Shown piece by piece: positions 1 to 10,940 of a stretch of 64,000 nt of DNA. The notes beneath the pieces are model-generated. The model did no database searches. It worked only from the letters and a program-made list of their open reading frames with translations, and was not told the DNA's origin. Every line of letters starts with the position of its first letter. Positions within the stretch are counted from its first letter, which is position 1. Origin of the DNA: Reticulitermes speratus (Eukaryota > Arthropoda > Insecta > Blattodea > Rhinotermitidae); assembly GCA_021186555.1 (NCBI GenBank), contig JAJKFL010000006.1, positions 2,403,715 through 2,467,714 of the forward strand. Reading direction: 5' to 3'. The translations under genes were made by a program, and so were the position numbers.

Positions 1-100
1 CTGTGAGTAATGCAGACAAAACTATAGTCCAGTTAAACAGTGATTAATGGTCAATAATTTGGATGGTGTGTGGAAGTGGTCGTGTTCGATATTAACCTAC

Positions 101-346
101 TTTTTTTCCCCCAATGGCTCGACAGACCCTTGGAGGGCCTAGGCCGCCTCATTTTTCGAGCCTTCACGATCACACTCAGACACACTAAACTCGGTAGGAC
201 TCCTCTGGACGAGTGATCAGCCCGTCGCAAAGACCTCTACCTGACAACACACAACACTCACAACAGACAGACATCCATGCCCTAGGCGGAATTCGAACCC
301 ACAATCCCAATAAACGAGCAGCCGTAGACCCACGCCTTAGACCGAC
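101..346 (-). mobile_element. SINE A copy, tRNA-derived, joined to a 20-bp array
   Basis: The element reads on the minus strand. Its T-run at 101-107 is the reversed A-tail. The tRNA-like B box (GGTTCGAATTCC on the minus strand) lies near 290-300. The same sequence recurs at 13966, 44316 and 57503, which defines the family. The head end is lost: at about 346 the SINE stops inside its tRNA-like region and the 20-bp array begins. The left flank ATTAACCTAC (91-100) resembles the core of that array. Confidence 0.85.
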
Positions 347-1733
347 TACGACATTTAACTACGATCCGACATTTAACCTACTATCCCGACATTTAACCTA
401 CTATCCCGACATTTAACCTACTATCCCGACATTTAACCTACTATCCCGACATTTAACCTACTATCCCGACATTTAACTACTATCCCGACATTTAACCTAC
501 TATCCCGACATTTAACCTACTATCCCGACATTTAACCTACTATCCCGACATTTAACCTACTATCCCGACATTTAACCTACTATCCCGACATTTAACCTAC
601 TATCCCGACATTTAACCTACTATCCCGACATTTAACCTACTATCCCGACATTTAACCTACTATCCCGACATTTAACCTACTATCCCGACATTTAACCTAC
701 TATCCCGACATTTAACCTACTATCCCGACATTTAACCTACTATCCCGACATTTAACCTACTATCCCGACATTTAACCTACTATCCCGACATTTAACCTAC
801 TATCCCGACATTTAACCTACTATCCCGACATTTAACCTACTATCCCGACATTTAACCTACTATCCCGACATTTAACCTACTATCCCGACATTTAACCTAC
901 TATCCCGACATTTAACCTACTATCCCGACATTTAACCTACTATCCCGACATTTAACCTACTATCCCGACATTTAACCTACTATCCCGACATTTAACCTAC
1001 TATCCCGACATTTAACCTACTATCCCGACATTTAACCTACTATCCCGACATTTAACCTACTATCCCGACATTTAACCTACTATCCCGACATTTAACCTAC
1101 TATCCCGACATTTAACCTACTATCCCGACATTTAACCTACTGATCCCGACATTTAACCTACTATCCCGACATTTAACCTACTATCCCGACATTTAACCTA
1201 CTATCCCGACATTTAACCTACTATCCCGACATTTAACCTACTATCCCGACATTTAACCTACCATCCCGACATTTAACCTACCATCCCGACATTTAACCTA
1301 CTATCCCGACATTTAATCTACTATCCCGACATTTAACCTACTATCCCGACATTTAACCTACTATCCCGACATTTAACCTACTATCCCGACATTTAACCTA
1401 CTATCCCGACATTTAACCTACTATCCCGACATTTAACCTACTATCCCGACATTTAACCTACTATCCCGACATTTAACCTACTATCCCGACATTTAACCTA
1501 CTATCCCGACATTTAACCTACTATCCCGACATTTAACCTACTATCCCGACATTTAACCTACTATCCCGACATTTAACCTACTATCCCGACATTTAACCTA
1601 CTATCCCGACATTTAACCTACTATCCCGACATTTAACCTACTATCCCGACATTTAATCTACTATCCCGACATTTAACCTACTATCCCGACATTTAACCTA
1701 CTATCCCGACATTTAACCTACTATCCCGACATT
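347..1733. repeat. 20-bp tandem array (about 69 copies)
   Basis: The unit TATCCCGACATTTAACCTAC is repeated almost without change. Rare variants include ACCATCCC near 1260-1290, TTTAATCTA near 1315 and 1655, and a one-base insertion at about 1142. The first two units (347-380) are degenerate. I see no coding potential and no insect telomere motif. Confidence 0.97.
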
Positions 1734-2194
1734 TACTTTAAGACACTCAGAAAGCCGCTAATAACCTTCAACAGGACAAACTGTTATCGAGCCTAAAAGC
1801 GAACAGGGGACCTTTAAAACACCAAAAAAAAACACCTACTGGGTCGTACCAGTACAGAGGTGTATTACGGCTTTGGTGTTGGTGTAATCCGCCACTGGAC
1901 GGCAGTGTAAGGACTCTGAGTGCTGACTTACTGCAGAGACTTCGTTCTTGGAATTATGGAAATGGGGCGTGAGAAATATGTTTTAATGGGAACCTGAGAA
2001 TAGTGGCGACGGTCTGGGGAATGAATCACAGCGGTGAAGAGGGGTTCAGTGGGGGGCGGAATTGTCACACTGAGTTTAGTGCGCAGTTTTGCAGGTAGAG
2101 ATAAAAACCCACGGCCAAGAAGGCCGGGGGGGGGGGGGGTGGCAGATGAGTCTCGGCTAATTTCCTGAATTTTCAAATATTTTCTATTGCATTA
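1734..2194. other. Unassigned spacer
   Basis: No convincing gene is visible. It holds a 14-base G-run at 2126-2139 and a short minus-strand open frame (1928-2176) with no recognisable features. Confidence 0.5.
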
Positions 2195-2276
2195 TACAGG
2201 GCATACACAAAAGAATGGTGCGGTTTTAATAGTGTTCACTATTAAAACCGCACCATTCTTTTGTGTATGCCCTGTA
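2195..2276. mobile_element. Near-perfect hairpin MITE, TA-flanked, copy 1
   Basis: Two 40-nt arms (2195-2234 and 2237-2276) are perfect inverted repeats around a 2-nt TT loop. The ends read TACAGGG and CCCTGTA, as in Tc1/mariner-type elements that target TA. A second copy lies at 9947-10028. The whole element is one hairpin, so it can encode nothing and must be moved in trans if it moves at all. Confidence 0.85.
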
Positions 2277-2540
2277 TTGTAGAATTTTGAAGTATAAGAA
2301 ACAGCCACGGCGTATATTGAGAAAAAAAAACTATAATTTTGTGGAAACAGTAAATGTTAGGTAGACGCTCTTCTTGTACGGTCCGTCTGTACCTACATTC
2401 GGAGCCCACAATAAACTATATGCCTCTAGAGCGAATTGCTGCTAAACAGATTGCCGGATTAACGGAGTCTTCCTCCATGTTTTCGGCCATCTGATGGACG
2501 GAATTATCACGCCTGTACTGCGACATACTCGTGTGAAATT
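2277..2540. other. Unassigned spacer
   Basis: AT-rich sequence up to about 2350, then mixed sequence. I see no gene or repeat that I can name. Confidence 0.4.
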
Positions 2541-2797
2541 GTCCCTGCCAACGCCATGAAAGCATATAGCTCCGTTTGTTCTTAACCTCAGACGGAGGTG
2601 AGTGGTGAAATTCACTCTCCGGACTGTTTTATCCTCCGGGCGGGGGGGGGGGGGGGGCCCAGTTCCCATAAATAGGAGGCTGTGCGGGCCCGGGAAAAGT
2701 TCTGGACGTTTTAGATAAAAAAAAATAACTTGCCGCTGCCGGGATTCGAACCCTGAAGCTTTATATCCATAACCTAGTCGCTAAACTGACTACGGTG
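2541..2797 (-). mobile_element. Diverged SINE B relative
   Basis: The minus-strand order matches SINE B. It has a tRNA-like head ending near 2797, a B box equivalent (GGTTCGAATCC, minus strand) near 2740-2752, a central GGAGGCTG-like block near 2670 and a tail with the ACGCCATGAA motif near 2551. A 16-base G-run (2642-2657) interrupts it. It is much more diverged than the copies at 15 and 38 kb. Confidence 0.65.
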
Positions 2798-3590
2798 AGA
2801 ATACTGACATTTGGCCTGTTTTCCGATAAGAAACACGTGTCTGGAGTAGTAATAATTCTTATAATCATTCTTCACTGCTCTTTGACAGTTCCGTCAGTTC
2901 AGAGTTTAGTGAAGAGCAAACGACTATGTAAGAAATCTCTGGCCCCCCAAGCAACCGGCCCTCAGGTGGCGAAATTTCGAACAGACAGCAAGGTTCAAAC
3001 ATCAATATCTTCGGAAACTTTCTCATTAATGGACCGAGTTGGCAGAAGCTGTGAGCGTCAGAGGAACGTCTCTGCCTCTGAGCCAAAGATCTGACGTGCG
3101 CTAATGAAATGGGGGTACAACACTAATTACATTTTCTTTCACGTCACAGTCTGGGCCATAAAGACAGTAAGGAAGATGAGAAGGGAATATTTTAACTAAA
3201 CAGAAAAGGCGACACGATTCTAGGTATCCAATATTTTACACTTTCCATTCATTTCAAGAGCTAACTCCTACATAAAAGCCTCCACACAAGATAATAATCT
3301 ACATTTCATTGGCCATAAAAGGCTTCCTACTAAATACACAAACAATGCTAGTTTCGTTAAGTGTATTCATTGAAAGGGACCCAGCATTTCCAACGAGTTT
3401 TAGAAGTTTAATTATTTAATTAACTTCGTGGATGTTTTGTTTTGTGTGAATACAGAGTGTGTTCTCCCATCCACGGGTCACGAGAGAGGTCTATAATAGA
3501 CGACAAGGTCTATAGGGACTATTGCACACACAGCAAGCAGCAAGGGAATATGTAGTGCCTAATACTTATTACATACGTTGAACTTACATA
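2798..3590. other. Unassigned spacer
   Basis: No supported gene. A 99-residue plus-strand frame (2795-3094) overlaps a minus-strand frame and shows no domain. The rest is AT-rich. Confidence 0.4.
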
Positions 3591-6425
3591 GTAGAGTCAT
3601 AACAATAAAAGTAAAGCCCATTGGTTACTTTATGAACCACCTGCTTCACCATTCGGTAATTCTACGTTCTGCCCACACAGTGTATTTATGTGTTTTGTGT
3701 GGATCTCAGAACAAACAGCGATTATTTCACTGTACAGCATTAACTGACTGGTTTGTATAACTGAGACGGAGTGTGTTTACTGCGCGGTACGGACTGTATT
3801 TATGTGTTTTGTGTGGATCTCAGAACAAACAGCGATTATTTCACTGTACAGCATTAACTGACTGGTTTGTATAACTGAGACGGAGTGTGTTTACTGCGCG
3901 GTACGGACTGTATTTATGTGTTTTGTGTGGATCTCAGAACAAACAGCGATTATTTCACTGTACAGCATTAACTGACTGGTTTGTATAACTGAGACGGAGT
4001 GTGTTTACTGCGCGGTACGGACTGTATTTATGTGTTTTGTGTGGATCTCAGAACAAACAGCGATTATTTCACTGTACAACATTAACTGACTGGTTTGTAT
4101 AACTGAGACGGAGTGTGTTTACTGCGCGGTACGGACTGTATTTATGTGTTTTGTGTGGATCTCAGAACAAACAGCGATTATTTCACTGTACAGCATTAAC
4201 TGACTGGTTTGTATAACTGAGACGGAGTGTGTTTACTGCGCGGTACGGACTGTATTTATGTGTTTTGTGTGGATCTCAGAACAAACAGCGATTATTTCAC
4301 TGTACAGCATTAACTGACTGGTTTGTATAACTGAGACGGAGTGTGTTTACTGCGCGGTACGGACTGTATTTATGTGTTTTGTGTGGATCTCAGAACAAAC
4401 AGCGATTATTTCACTGTACAGCATTAACTGACTGGTTTGTATAACTGAGACGGAGTGTGTTTACTGCGCGGTACGGACTGTATTTATGTGTTTTGTGTGG
4501 ATCTCAGAAGAAACAGCGATTATTTCACTGTACAGCATTAACTGACTGGTTTGTATAACTGAGACGGAGTGTGTTTACTGCGCGGTACGGACTGTATTTA
4601 TGTGTTTTGTGTGGATCTCAGAACAAACAGCGATTATTTCACTGTACAGCATTAACTGACTGGTTTGTATAACTGAGACGGAGTGTGTTTACTGCGCGGT
4701 ACGGACTGTATTTATGTGTTTTGTGTGGATCTCAGAACAAACAGCGATTATTTCACTGTACAACATTAACTGACTGGTTTGTATAACTGAGACGGAGTGT
4801 GTTTACTGCGCGGTACGGACTGTATTTATGTGTTTTGTGTGGATCTCAGAACAAACAGCGATTATTTCACTGTACAGCATTAACTGACTGGTTTGTATAA
4901 CTGAGACGGAGTGTGTTTACTGCGCGGTACGGACTGTATTTATGTGTTTTGTGTGGATCTCAGAACAAACAGCGATTATTTCACTGTACAGCATTAACTG
5001 ACTGGTTTGTATAACTGAGACGGAGTGTGTTTACTGCGCGGTACGGACTGTATTTATGTGTTTTGTGTGGATCTCAGAACAAACAGCGATTATTTCACTG
5101 TACAGCATTAACTGACTGGTTTGTATAACTGAGACGGAGTGTGTTTACTGCGCGGTACGGACTGTATTTATGTGTTTTGTGTGGATCTCAGAACAAACAG
5201 CGATTATTTCACTGTACAGCATTAACTGACTGGTTTGTATAACTGAGACGGAGTGTGTTTACTGCGCGGTACGGACTGTATTTATGTGTTTTGTGTGGAT
5301 CTCAGAACAAACAGCGATTATTTCACTGTACAGCATTAACTGACTGGTTTGTATAACTGAGACGGAGGGTGTTTACTGCGCGGTACGGACTGTATTTATG
5401 TGTTTTGTGTGGATCTCAGAACAAACAGCGATTATTTCACTGTACAGCATTAACTGACTGGTTTGTATAACTGAGACGGAGTGTGTTTACTGCGCGGTAC
5501 GGACTGTATTTATGTGTTTTGTGTGGATCTCAGAACAAACAGCGATTATTTCACTGTACAACATTAACTGACTGGTTTGTATAACTGAGACGGAGTGTGT
5601 TTACTGCGCGGTACGGACTGTATTTATGTGTTTTGTGTGGATCTCAGAACAAACAGCGATTATTTCACTGTACAACATTAACTGACTGGTTTGTATAACT
5701 GAGACGGAGTGTGTTTACTGCGCGGTACGGACTGTATTTATGTGTTTTGTGTGGATCTCAGAACAAACAGCGATTATTTCACTGTACAGCATTAACTGAC
5801 TGGTTTGTATAACTGAGACGGAGTGTGTTTACTGCGCGGTACGGACTGTATTTACGTGTTTTGTGTGGATCTCAGAACAAACAGCGATTATTTCACTGTA
5901 CAACATTAACTGACTGGTTTGTATAACTGAGACGGAGTGTGTTTACTGCGCGGTACGGACTGTATTTATGTGTTTTGTGTGGATCTCAGAACAAACAGCG
6001 ATTATTTCACTGTACAGCATTAACTGACTGGTTTGTATAACTGAGACGGAGTGTGTTTACTGCGCGCGGTACGGACTGTATTTACGTGTTTTGTGTGGAT
6101 CTCAGAACAAACAGCGATTATTTCACTGTACAACATTAACTGACTGGTTTGTATAACTGAGACGGAGTGTGTTTACTGCGCGGTACGGACTGTATTTATG
6201 TGTTTTGTGTGGATCTCAGAACAAACAGCGATTATTTCACTGTACAACATTAACTGACTGGTTTGTATAACTGAGACGGAGTGTGTTTACTGCGCGGTAC
6301 GGACTGTATTTATGTGTTTTGTGTGGATCTCAGAACAAACAGCGATTATTTCACTGTACAGCATTAACTGACTGGTTTGTATAACTGAGACGGAGTGTGT
6401 TTACTGCGCGGTACGAACTGAATGT
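3591..6425 (+). repeat. 114-bp satellite array 1 (about 24 copies) inside piggyBac-like MITE ends
   Basis: The left element end (about 3616-3680: a CCATTGGTTACT-like block, then TTCTACGTTCTGCCCACACA) leads into about 24 monomers from 3681, spaced exactly 114 bp apart. Each monomer holds the markers GGATCTCAGAACAAACAGCG, TTAACTGACTGG and CTGCGCGGTACGGACTG. Monomers differ mainly by AGCATT versus AACATT. The array ends at GGTACGAACTGAATG (about 6410-6424). Confidence 0.95.
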
Positions 6426-7056
6426 TTATATGTATATATTTTGAAGGATTCCATGCATTTGATACCGGACTGCCGGAAGGCCCTGCGAAAGGCCAGCTAT
6501 ATCAACGGTCCTACAGCTTTCTTCGATCGCAGACAAACGGTTATTTTGCAACCGTTCAACGTCGTCGTATTGCTGCTTCTCGTACAGCCCCTCCCCCCTT
6601 CACCCAATACGAATACCAAATTTTTTTCACTTTATATTCACCGTGCATCATGATAACAAATCACAAGTTTAAAAACCAACACATGCACTGTATTCTTACA
6701 AGTAAGTCAATTACCCCTACATATGTTTCAGCTTCAACAAGCCATCTTCAGGGGGTCAAAGTTCTACATATGTTCGACATCCATTAGTTCAAATATAAGC
6801 ACCTCATACATCAACATAAAACAAATTCTTAATTCCCAATGTATTACGATATCACCACTATCAGCTGTCCAAATATATAAAATCCAGGGAATGAGTTTTA
6901 TCAGTCTTTCATTTTATAGGTATAAAAGGTTAAAAGTTTCATATATATATATATAGGTTATAAATTAATGGCAGTCCTGTTTTTGTATACGGATTATCCA
7001 ATGTAGATTGAGGGCACCCTGTATTATGTTGCTGCGTGTCCAGTGTTGTGATCACA
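6426..7056. other. Spacer with one hammerhead-like motif and a mariner-type end
   Basis: No gene is supported, although overlapping short frames exist. The minus strand at 6721-6751 carries CTGAAGA, a short GGCTT/AAGCT hairpin and GAAAC, as in the fold-back elements elsewhere. CACCCTGTA at about 7015-7023 resembles a Tc1/mariner terminus with no visible partner. Confidence 0.45.
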
Positions 7057-7612
7057 AGGCAACCGGCCAGTACAAATCACAACAGCAAACTGGACTTAAA
7101 TTTAAGGAAGAAACTAGTAAAGTGCTACATTTGGAGCGTAGCTTTGTGTGGTGCTGAAACGTGGACACTTGGGAAAGTAGATCGGAAGTATCTGGAAAGT
7201 TTTGATATGTGGTGCTGGAGAAGAATGGAGAAGATCAGTTGGACCGATCGTGTGAGAAATGAAGAAGTATTACACAGAGTGAAGGAGGAGAGGAATATCG
7301 TACATACAATAAAAAGAAGAAAGGCTAACTGGATTGGTCACATCTTGCGTAGGAACTGCCTTCTGAAACATGTGATTGAAGGAAAGTTAGAGGGAAGGAT
7401 AGAAATGACGGGAAGACGAGGGAGAAGACGTAAGCAGCTACTGGATGACCTTAAGGAAAAGAGAAGATACTGTAAATTGAAAGAGGAAGCACTAGATCGC
7501 ACCGTTTGGAGAACTCGCTTTGGAAGAGGCTACGGACCTGTCGTAAGACAGACTGCAGAATTAAGAGGCTACGGACCTGTCGTAAGACAGACTGCAGAAT
7601 GAATGAATGAGT
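7036..7612 (+). pseudogene. Non-LTR retrotransposon 3' end (RTE-like reverse transcriptase C-terminus), 5'-truncated
   Basis: The 188-residue open frame is recognisable from about residue 19. It shows ETWTL (residues 41-45), a WCWRRMEKISW block (59-69), a GHILRR motif (101-106) and a basic GRRGRRRKQLLDDLK stretch. This is the region after the catalytic palm of non-LTR reverse transcriptases. The palm with its catalytic aspartates and the endonuclease are absent, so the fragment cannot be active. The last 13 codons are duplicated (39 bp), and the element ends in a GAATGAATGA tail, a short tandem tail as in RTE-clade elements. A nearly identical fragment lies at 52938-53272 in the opposite orientation. 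Clade assignment is inference. Confidence 0.8.
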
Positions 7613-7628
7613 ACTTGATGTAAGAGAG

Positions 7629-7682
7629 TGATTAGCTTTAGGTTCCGGCCGCTTTAATCGTGGAAAGTGTCACCGGTATCCA
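7629..7682 (-). mobile_element. Short SINE B-like tail fragment
   Basis: A block around TTCCGGCCGCTTTAATCG, followed by GTGTCACCGG, matches the tail of the older SINE B relative near 46010-46055 in order and spacing. No head is present. Confidence 0.45.
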
Positions 7683-7760
7683 GTGATTAGAAGGTCGAGT
7701 GTGCCCCAGAGCAGGTCTGGACTGATCCTGCAAAGCATAGTCTTTCGATCATAGTCTATA

Positions 7761-8184
7761 CAGGGTGTATTTGTTTTATTTCACGATGCTGTCAGTATGT
7801 TACACTATGCTAGGTCCAGTGGCAGGACCAGTGAATGGTGTGTTGGAGAGGATTTGAATGAATCGGTGCTGGTCCAGTTTGAGGCACAGGCGTTTGGGGC
7901 TGAGGAAAACCACGAAATTTCTCAGTAACGATAGACAGTAGCACGCCTATGACTGTTAACCACACTAATATCACTCGCATTTCGCACTATCAAAATCCCG
8001 TATACAAAGACTTATACCCTTCTTCCAATTGCAGTTTTTTCCTCAGTAGCGCCATGATCTATCGTACTGCGGGTAGCATAAATAATATTCACAACATGCG
8101 TCTTTGACGTCACTCTTTGATGTAGATGGCAAATCAGTGGACGTTGAATAGAATGGATTGTACGGAAGGACGGATTGCACCCTG
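7761..8184. mobile_element. Possible Tc1/mariner-like MITE
   Basis: The segment begins TA-CAGGGTG (7759-7767) and ends CACCCTG-TA (8178-8186), giving 7-bp terminal inverted repeats and TA duplications. No transposase frame is present. The repeats are short, so chance pairing of two unrelated ends cannot be excluded. Confidence 0.4.
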
Positions 8185-8574
8185 TAGGATCAATAGTCTT
8201 CCCCGTTGTCTGTCTGAAGGCTGTTTGCGTGTATATGCCGTGGCGGTCGCTGGTCTCAAGGGATCTTCAGAGCTGTATTGGAAGTGGTACTAGTGTAGGT
8301 CTGACAGTGTAGCCTGCCGCGAGCTGTGTAAAGTGATTCCACATTGTAGCCATACAGTCCGGCAAGTGTGTGTACCGTAAAGTCCACATTACAGAGTTTC
8401 GTAGTACGAATTCTACCTTTGCAAATAAACTCGAGTACAATACTGTGTTTATTTGGGCGTGAAGTATCAACGTTGGCTATCAGAAAACAATGATGTAATC
8501 AATAAATTAAGAAAATTGTGCAGAAAGATATTACAGCCTTCTTTTGGGTTTAAGAACCGTGTAGTGGATAAATG
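8185..8574. other. Unassigned spacer before the 93-bp array
   Basis: Mixed sequence with only short frames of 64-67 residues and no recognisable motif. Confidence 0.35.
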
Positions 8575-9515
8575 TTCCGACGTTTCGAGGGAGCTTACTG
8601 CTACCATCTTCACGGTGACTGAACTGGTCCAAGTGGATGCTAACTAGATATTGAAGGAGTACGTTATATTGGACGTTTCGAGGGAGCTTACTGCCTGCAT
8701 CTTCACGATGACTGAACTGGTCCAAGTGGATGCTAACTAGATACTGAAGGAGTCCGTTATATTGAACGTTTCGAGGGAGCTTAATGCTGCATCTTCACGG
8801 TGACTGAACTGGTCCAAGTGGATGCTAACTAGATATTGAAGGAGTCCGTTATATTGGACGTTTCGAGGGAGCTTACTGCCTGCATCTTCACGGTGACTGA
8901 ACTGGTCCAAGTGGATGCTAAAGAGATATTGAAGTAGTCCGTTATATTGGACGTTTCGAGGGAGCTTACTGCCTGCTTCTTCACGTGGCTGAACTGATCC
9001 AAGTGGAAGCTAACGAGATATTGAAGGAGTCCGTTATATTGGACGTTTCGAGGGATCTTACTGCCTGCTTCTTCAAGGTGACTGAACTGATCCAAGTGGA
9101 AGCTAACGAGATATTGAAGGATTCCGTTATATTGGACGTTTCGAGGGATCTTACTGCCTGCTTCTTCACGGTGACTGAACTGATCCAAGTGGAAGCTAAC
9201 GAGATATTGAAGGATTCCGTTATATTGGACGTTTCGAGGGAGCTTACTGCCTGCTTCTTCACGGTGACTGAACTGGTCCAAGTGGATGCTAACGAGATAT
9301 TGAAGGATTCCGTTATATTGGACGTTTCGAGGGATCTTACTGCCTGCTTCTTCACGGTGACTGAACTGGTCCAAGTGGATGCTAACGAGATATTGAAGGA
9401 TTCCGTTATATTGGACGTTTCGAGGGAGCTTACTGCCTGCTTCTTCACGGTGACTGAACTGATCCAAGTGGAAGCTAACGAGATATTGACGAAGAAGTGA
9501 GTCCGTTATATTGGA
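8575..9515 (-). repeat. 93-bp tandem array (about 10 copies) carrying a hammerhead-like core
   Basis: CGTTTCGAGGGA recurs at 8581, 8674, 8767, 8859, 8952, 9044, 9137, 9230, 9323 and 9416 (92-93 bp spacing). On the minus strand most units read GTGAAGA (GTGAAGATG in earlier units), then a hairpin-forming stretch, then CGAAACGTCC. This is the same core as the fold-backs at 25, 31 and 33 kb. Early units read CTGCATCTTCACG and later ones CTGCTTCTTCACG, so the array evolved directionally. The open frames here come from the 31-codon period. Confidence 0.93.
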
Positions 9516-9946
9516 CGGCCCACTTCCAGGTATGGTTTCAACAGGTAACTTTTTGAAATGACCCACTATTATATAAGCAATGTTCAAGTGAAACCCGTTC
9601 TTGACGCTGTATCAAGGCCGCGGTACTGCAACTGTTCCACCGGCTGCCGAAGGAGTTCTTTACGTCAGCTGGTGTGTCAATGGGATGTCTGCCTCAACGA
9701 CCATGTCCACTTTTAATCTCTCACCCAGAACAATTCATTTCGTCACATATTATTGCTCTTTAGATCACTTGAAATAAGGATCTCACTCAATACGCACGCT
9801 ATGTAACTTTTTTTGAGAAACGTCAATACTGTAATACCGAATGAAGCATAGGTACCGGTCACTTACGTTTATTGCTGCCACCTAGTGACCCAATGCATAA
9901 CTATTAGCAAGTCTGTTCAATGACAACAGAATGGCAACACTACATA
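9516..9946. other. Unassigned spacer
   Basis: No gene or repeat recognised. Confidence 0.35.
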
Positions 9947-10028
9947 TACAGAGTATACACAAAAGAATGGTGCGGTTTTAATAGTGAACACTATTAAAAC
10001 CGCACCATTATTTTGTGTATACCCTGTA
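9947..10028. mobile_element. Hairpin MITE, TA-flanked, copy 2
   Basis: The 40-nt arms 9947-9986 and 9989-10028 surround an AA loop, with two arm mismatches. It is the same sequence as 2195-2276, but with the loop complemented (AA versus TT), so the two copies sit in opposite orientation. Confidence 0.85.
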
Positions 10029-10205
10029 TATTAAGTAAATAAATAGATACACAAATAAAAGAAGATAGCAGGGAAAACGAAAAAATAAAGATACAAAGGA
10101 ACGAATAAATAAATAGATATATATATATATAAATACGCACATAAATAAATAATGAAAGAAAGATAATTAAAAACAGCCCCTTATAAAAATTATCTATTAT
10201 TCGCA
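10029..10205. repeat. A/T-rich low-complexity stretch
   Basis: AAATAAAT-type repeats with a short TA dinucleotide run near 10118-10129. Confidence 0.6.
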
Positions 10206-10212
10206 GTAAGAG

Positions 10213-10436
10213 GTTCTTCTGGGAGGATAATATTAAGATGGATCTTCAAGAAGTGGGTGGGAGGGCATGGACTGGATTGATATGGCTCAGGATAGGGACA
10301 GGTGGCGGGCTGTTGTGAGTGCGGTAATGAACCTTCGGGTTCCACAAAACGCGGGGAATTTCTTGACTAGCTGACGACCTGTTAGCTTCTCAAGAAGGAC
10401 TCTGCTCCATGGAGTTAGTTAGTTAAAAGGTTCTTC
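10213..10436 (+). pseudogene. Second non-LTR retrotransposon family: C-terminus and 3' UTR, frameshifted
   Basis: The first frame reads [13 protein letters not shown] from about 10216. After a one-base shift near 10266 the next frame reads [17 protein letters not shown] and ends NAGNFLTS-stop near 10374. This is the C-terminal tail of a non-LTR retrotransposon reverse transcriptase. The 3' UTR holds GTTAGCTTCTCAAGAAGG and the palindrome CTCCATGGAG, and ends in an AGTTAGTT tail. Related ends lie at 31196 and 40836, with 3' UTR fragments at 17110, 28165, 35133 and 56322. Truncation and frameshift make it inactive. Confidence 0.75.
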
Positions 10437-10940
10437 CCTTCGAATCATGTTCTGCTCGAAATTCGTTCCGACTGTTCTGTTTGCGACTTACACATTCCTC
10501 TCATTCGTTAATTCATCCTGATGAAATTTCGTTACGAACAGCTACGTATTTAATCTCTCATGTGGACAAACATTTGTTTCGGAGCATAGCAATTCAAGGA
10601 CGTGACCACTCCTACATCTGTGGATGTCATTTACGGAGACGAAACACATCTCAGTAAAAGAATCGGGGCGTATGAAATAACAAGAGACGTAAGTGCAATG
10701 TCGAATTCTGCAAAGGAATGAAAGTTCCTACAAATTAGGGCAGGAGAGTGGTGGAAGTAATGGGGCACAGGTCTCGGGGGATGCGAGGGAGAAATATGGA
10801 GAATATTAAGGAGTGGGTGTATGAACCAGGGGTGAAAATGAAGGCGGACATCACAGGTTACAAACTGCATGCTGTGTACTTTGAGATTCTGTATTTGAAT
10901 TCTGTAAACGTAAGAGGTGTTGGGATCATCTGGGTGTAAA
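10437..10940. other. Unassigned spacer
   Basis: Short overlapping frames on both strands (to 130 residues, minus strand 10631-11023) run into the array and show no domain. Confidence 0.35.

Noticed and set aside
347-1733. Possible telomeric repeat because of TTTAACCTAC
   Set aside because: The insect telomere unit is TTAGG/CCTAA; the 20-bp unit contains no run of it.
3681-6419. Regularly spaced repeats that might suggest a CRISPR array
   Set aside because: The 114-bp units are contiguous, without unique spacers, and the genome is eukaryotic.
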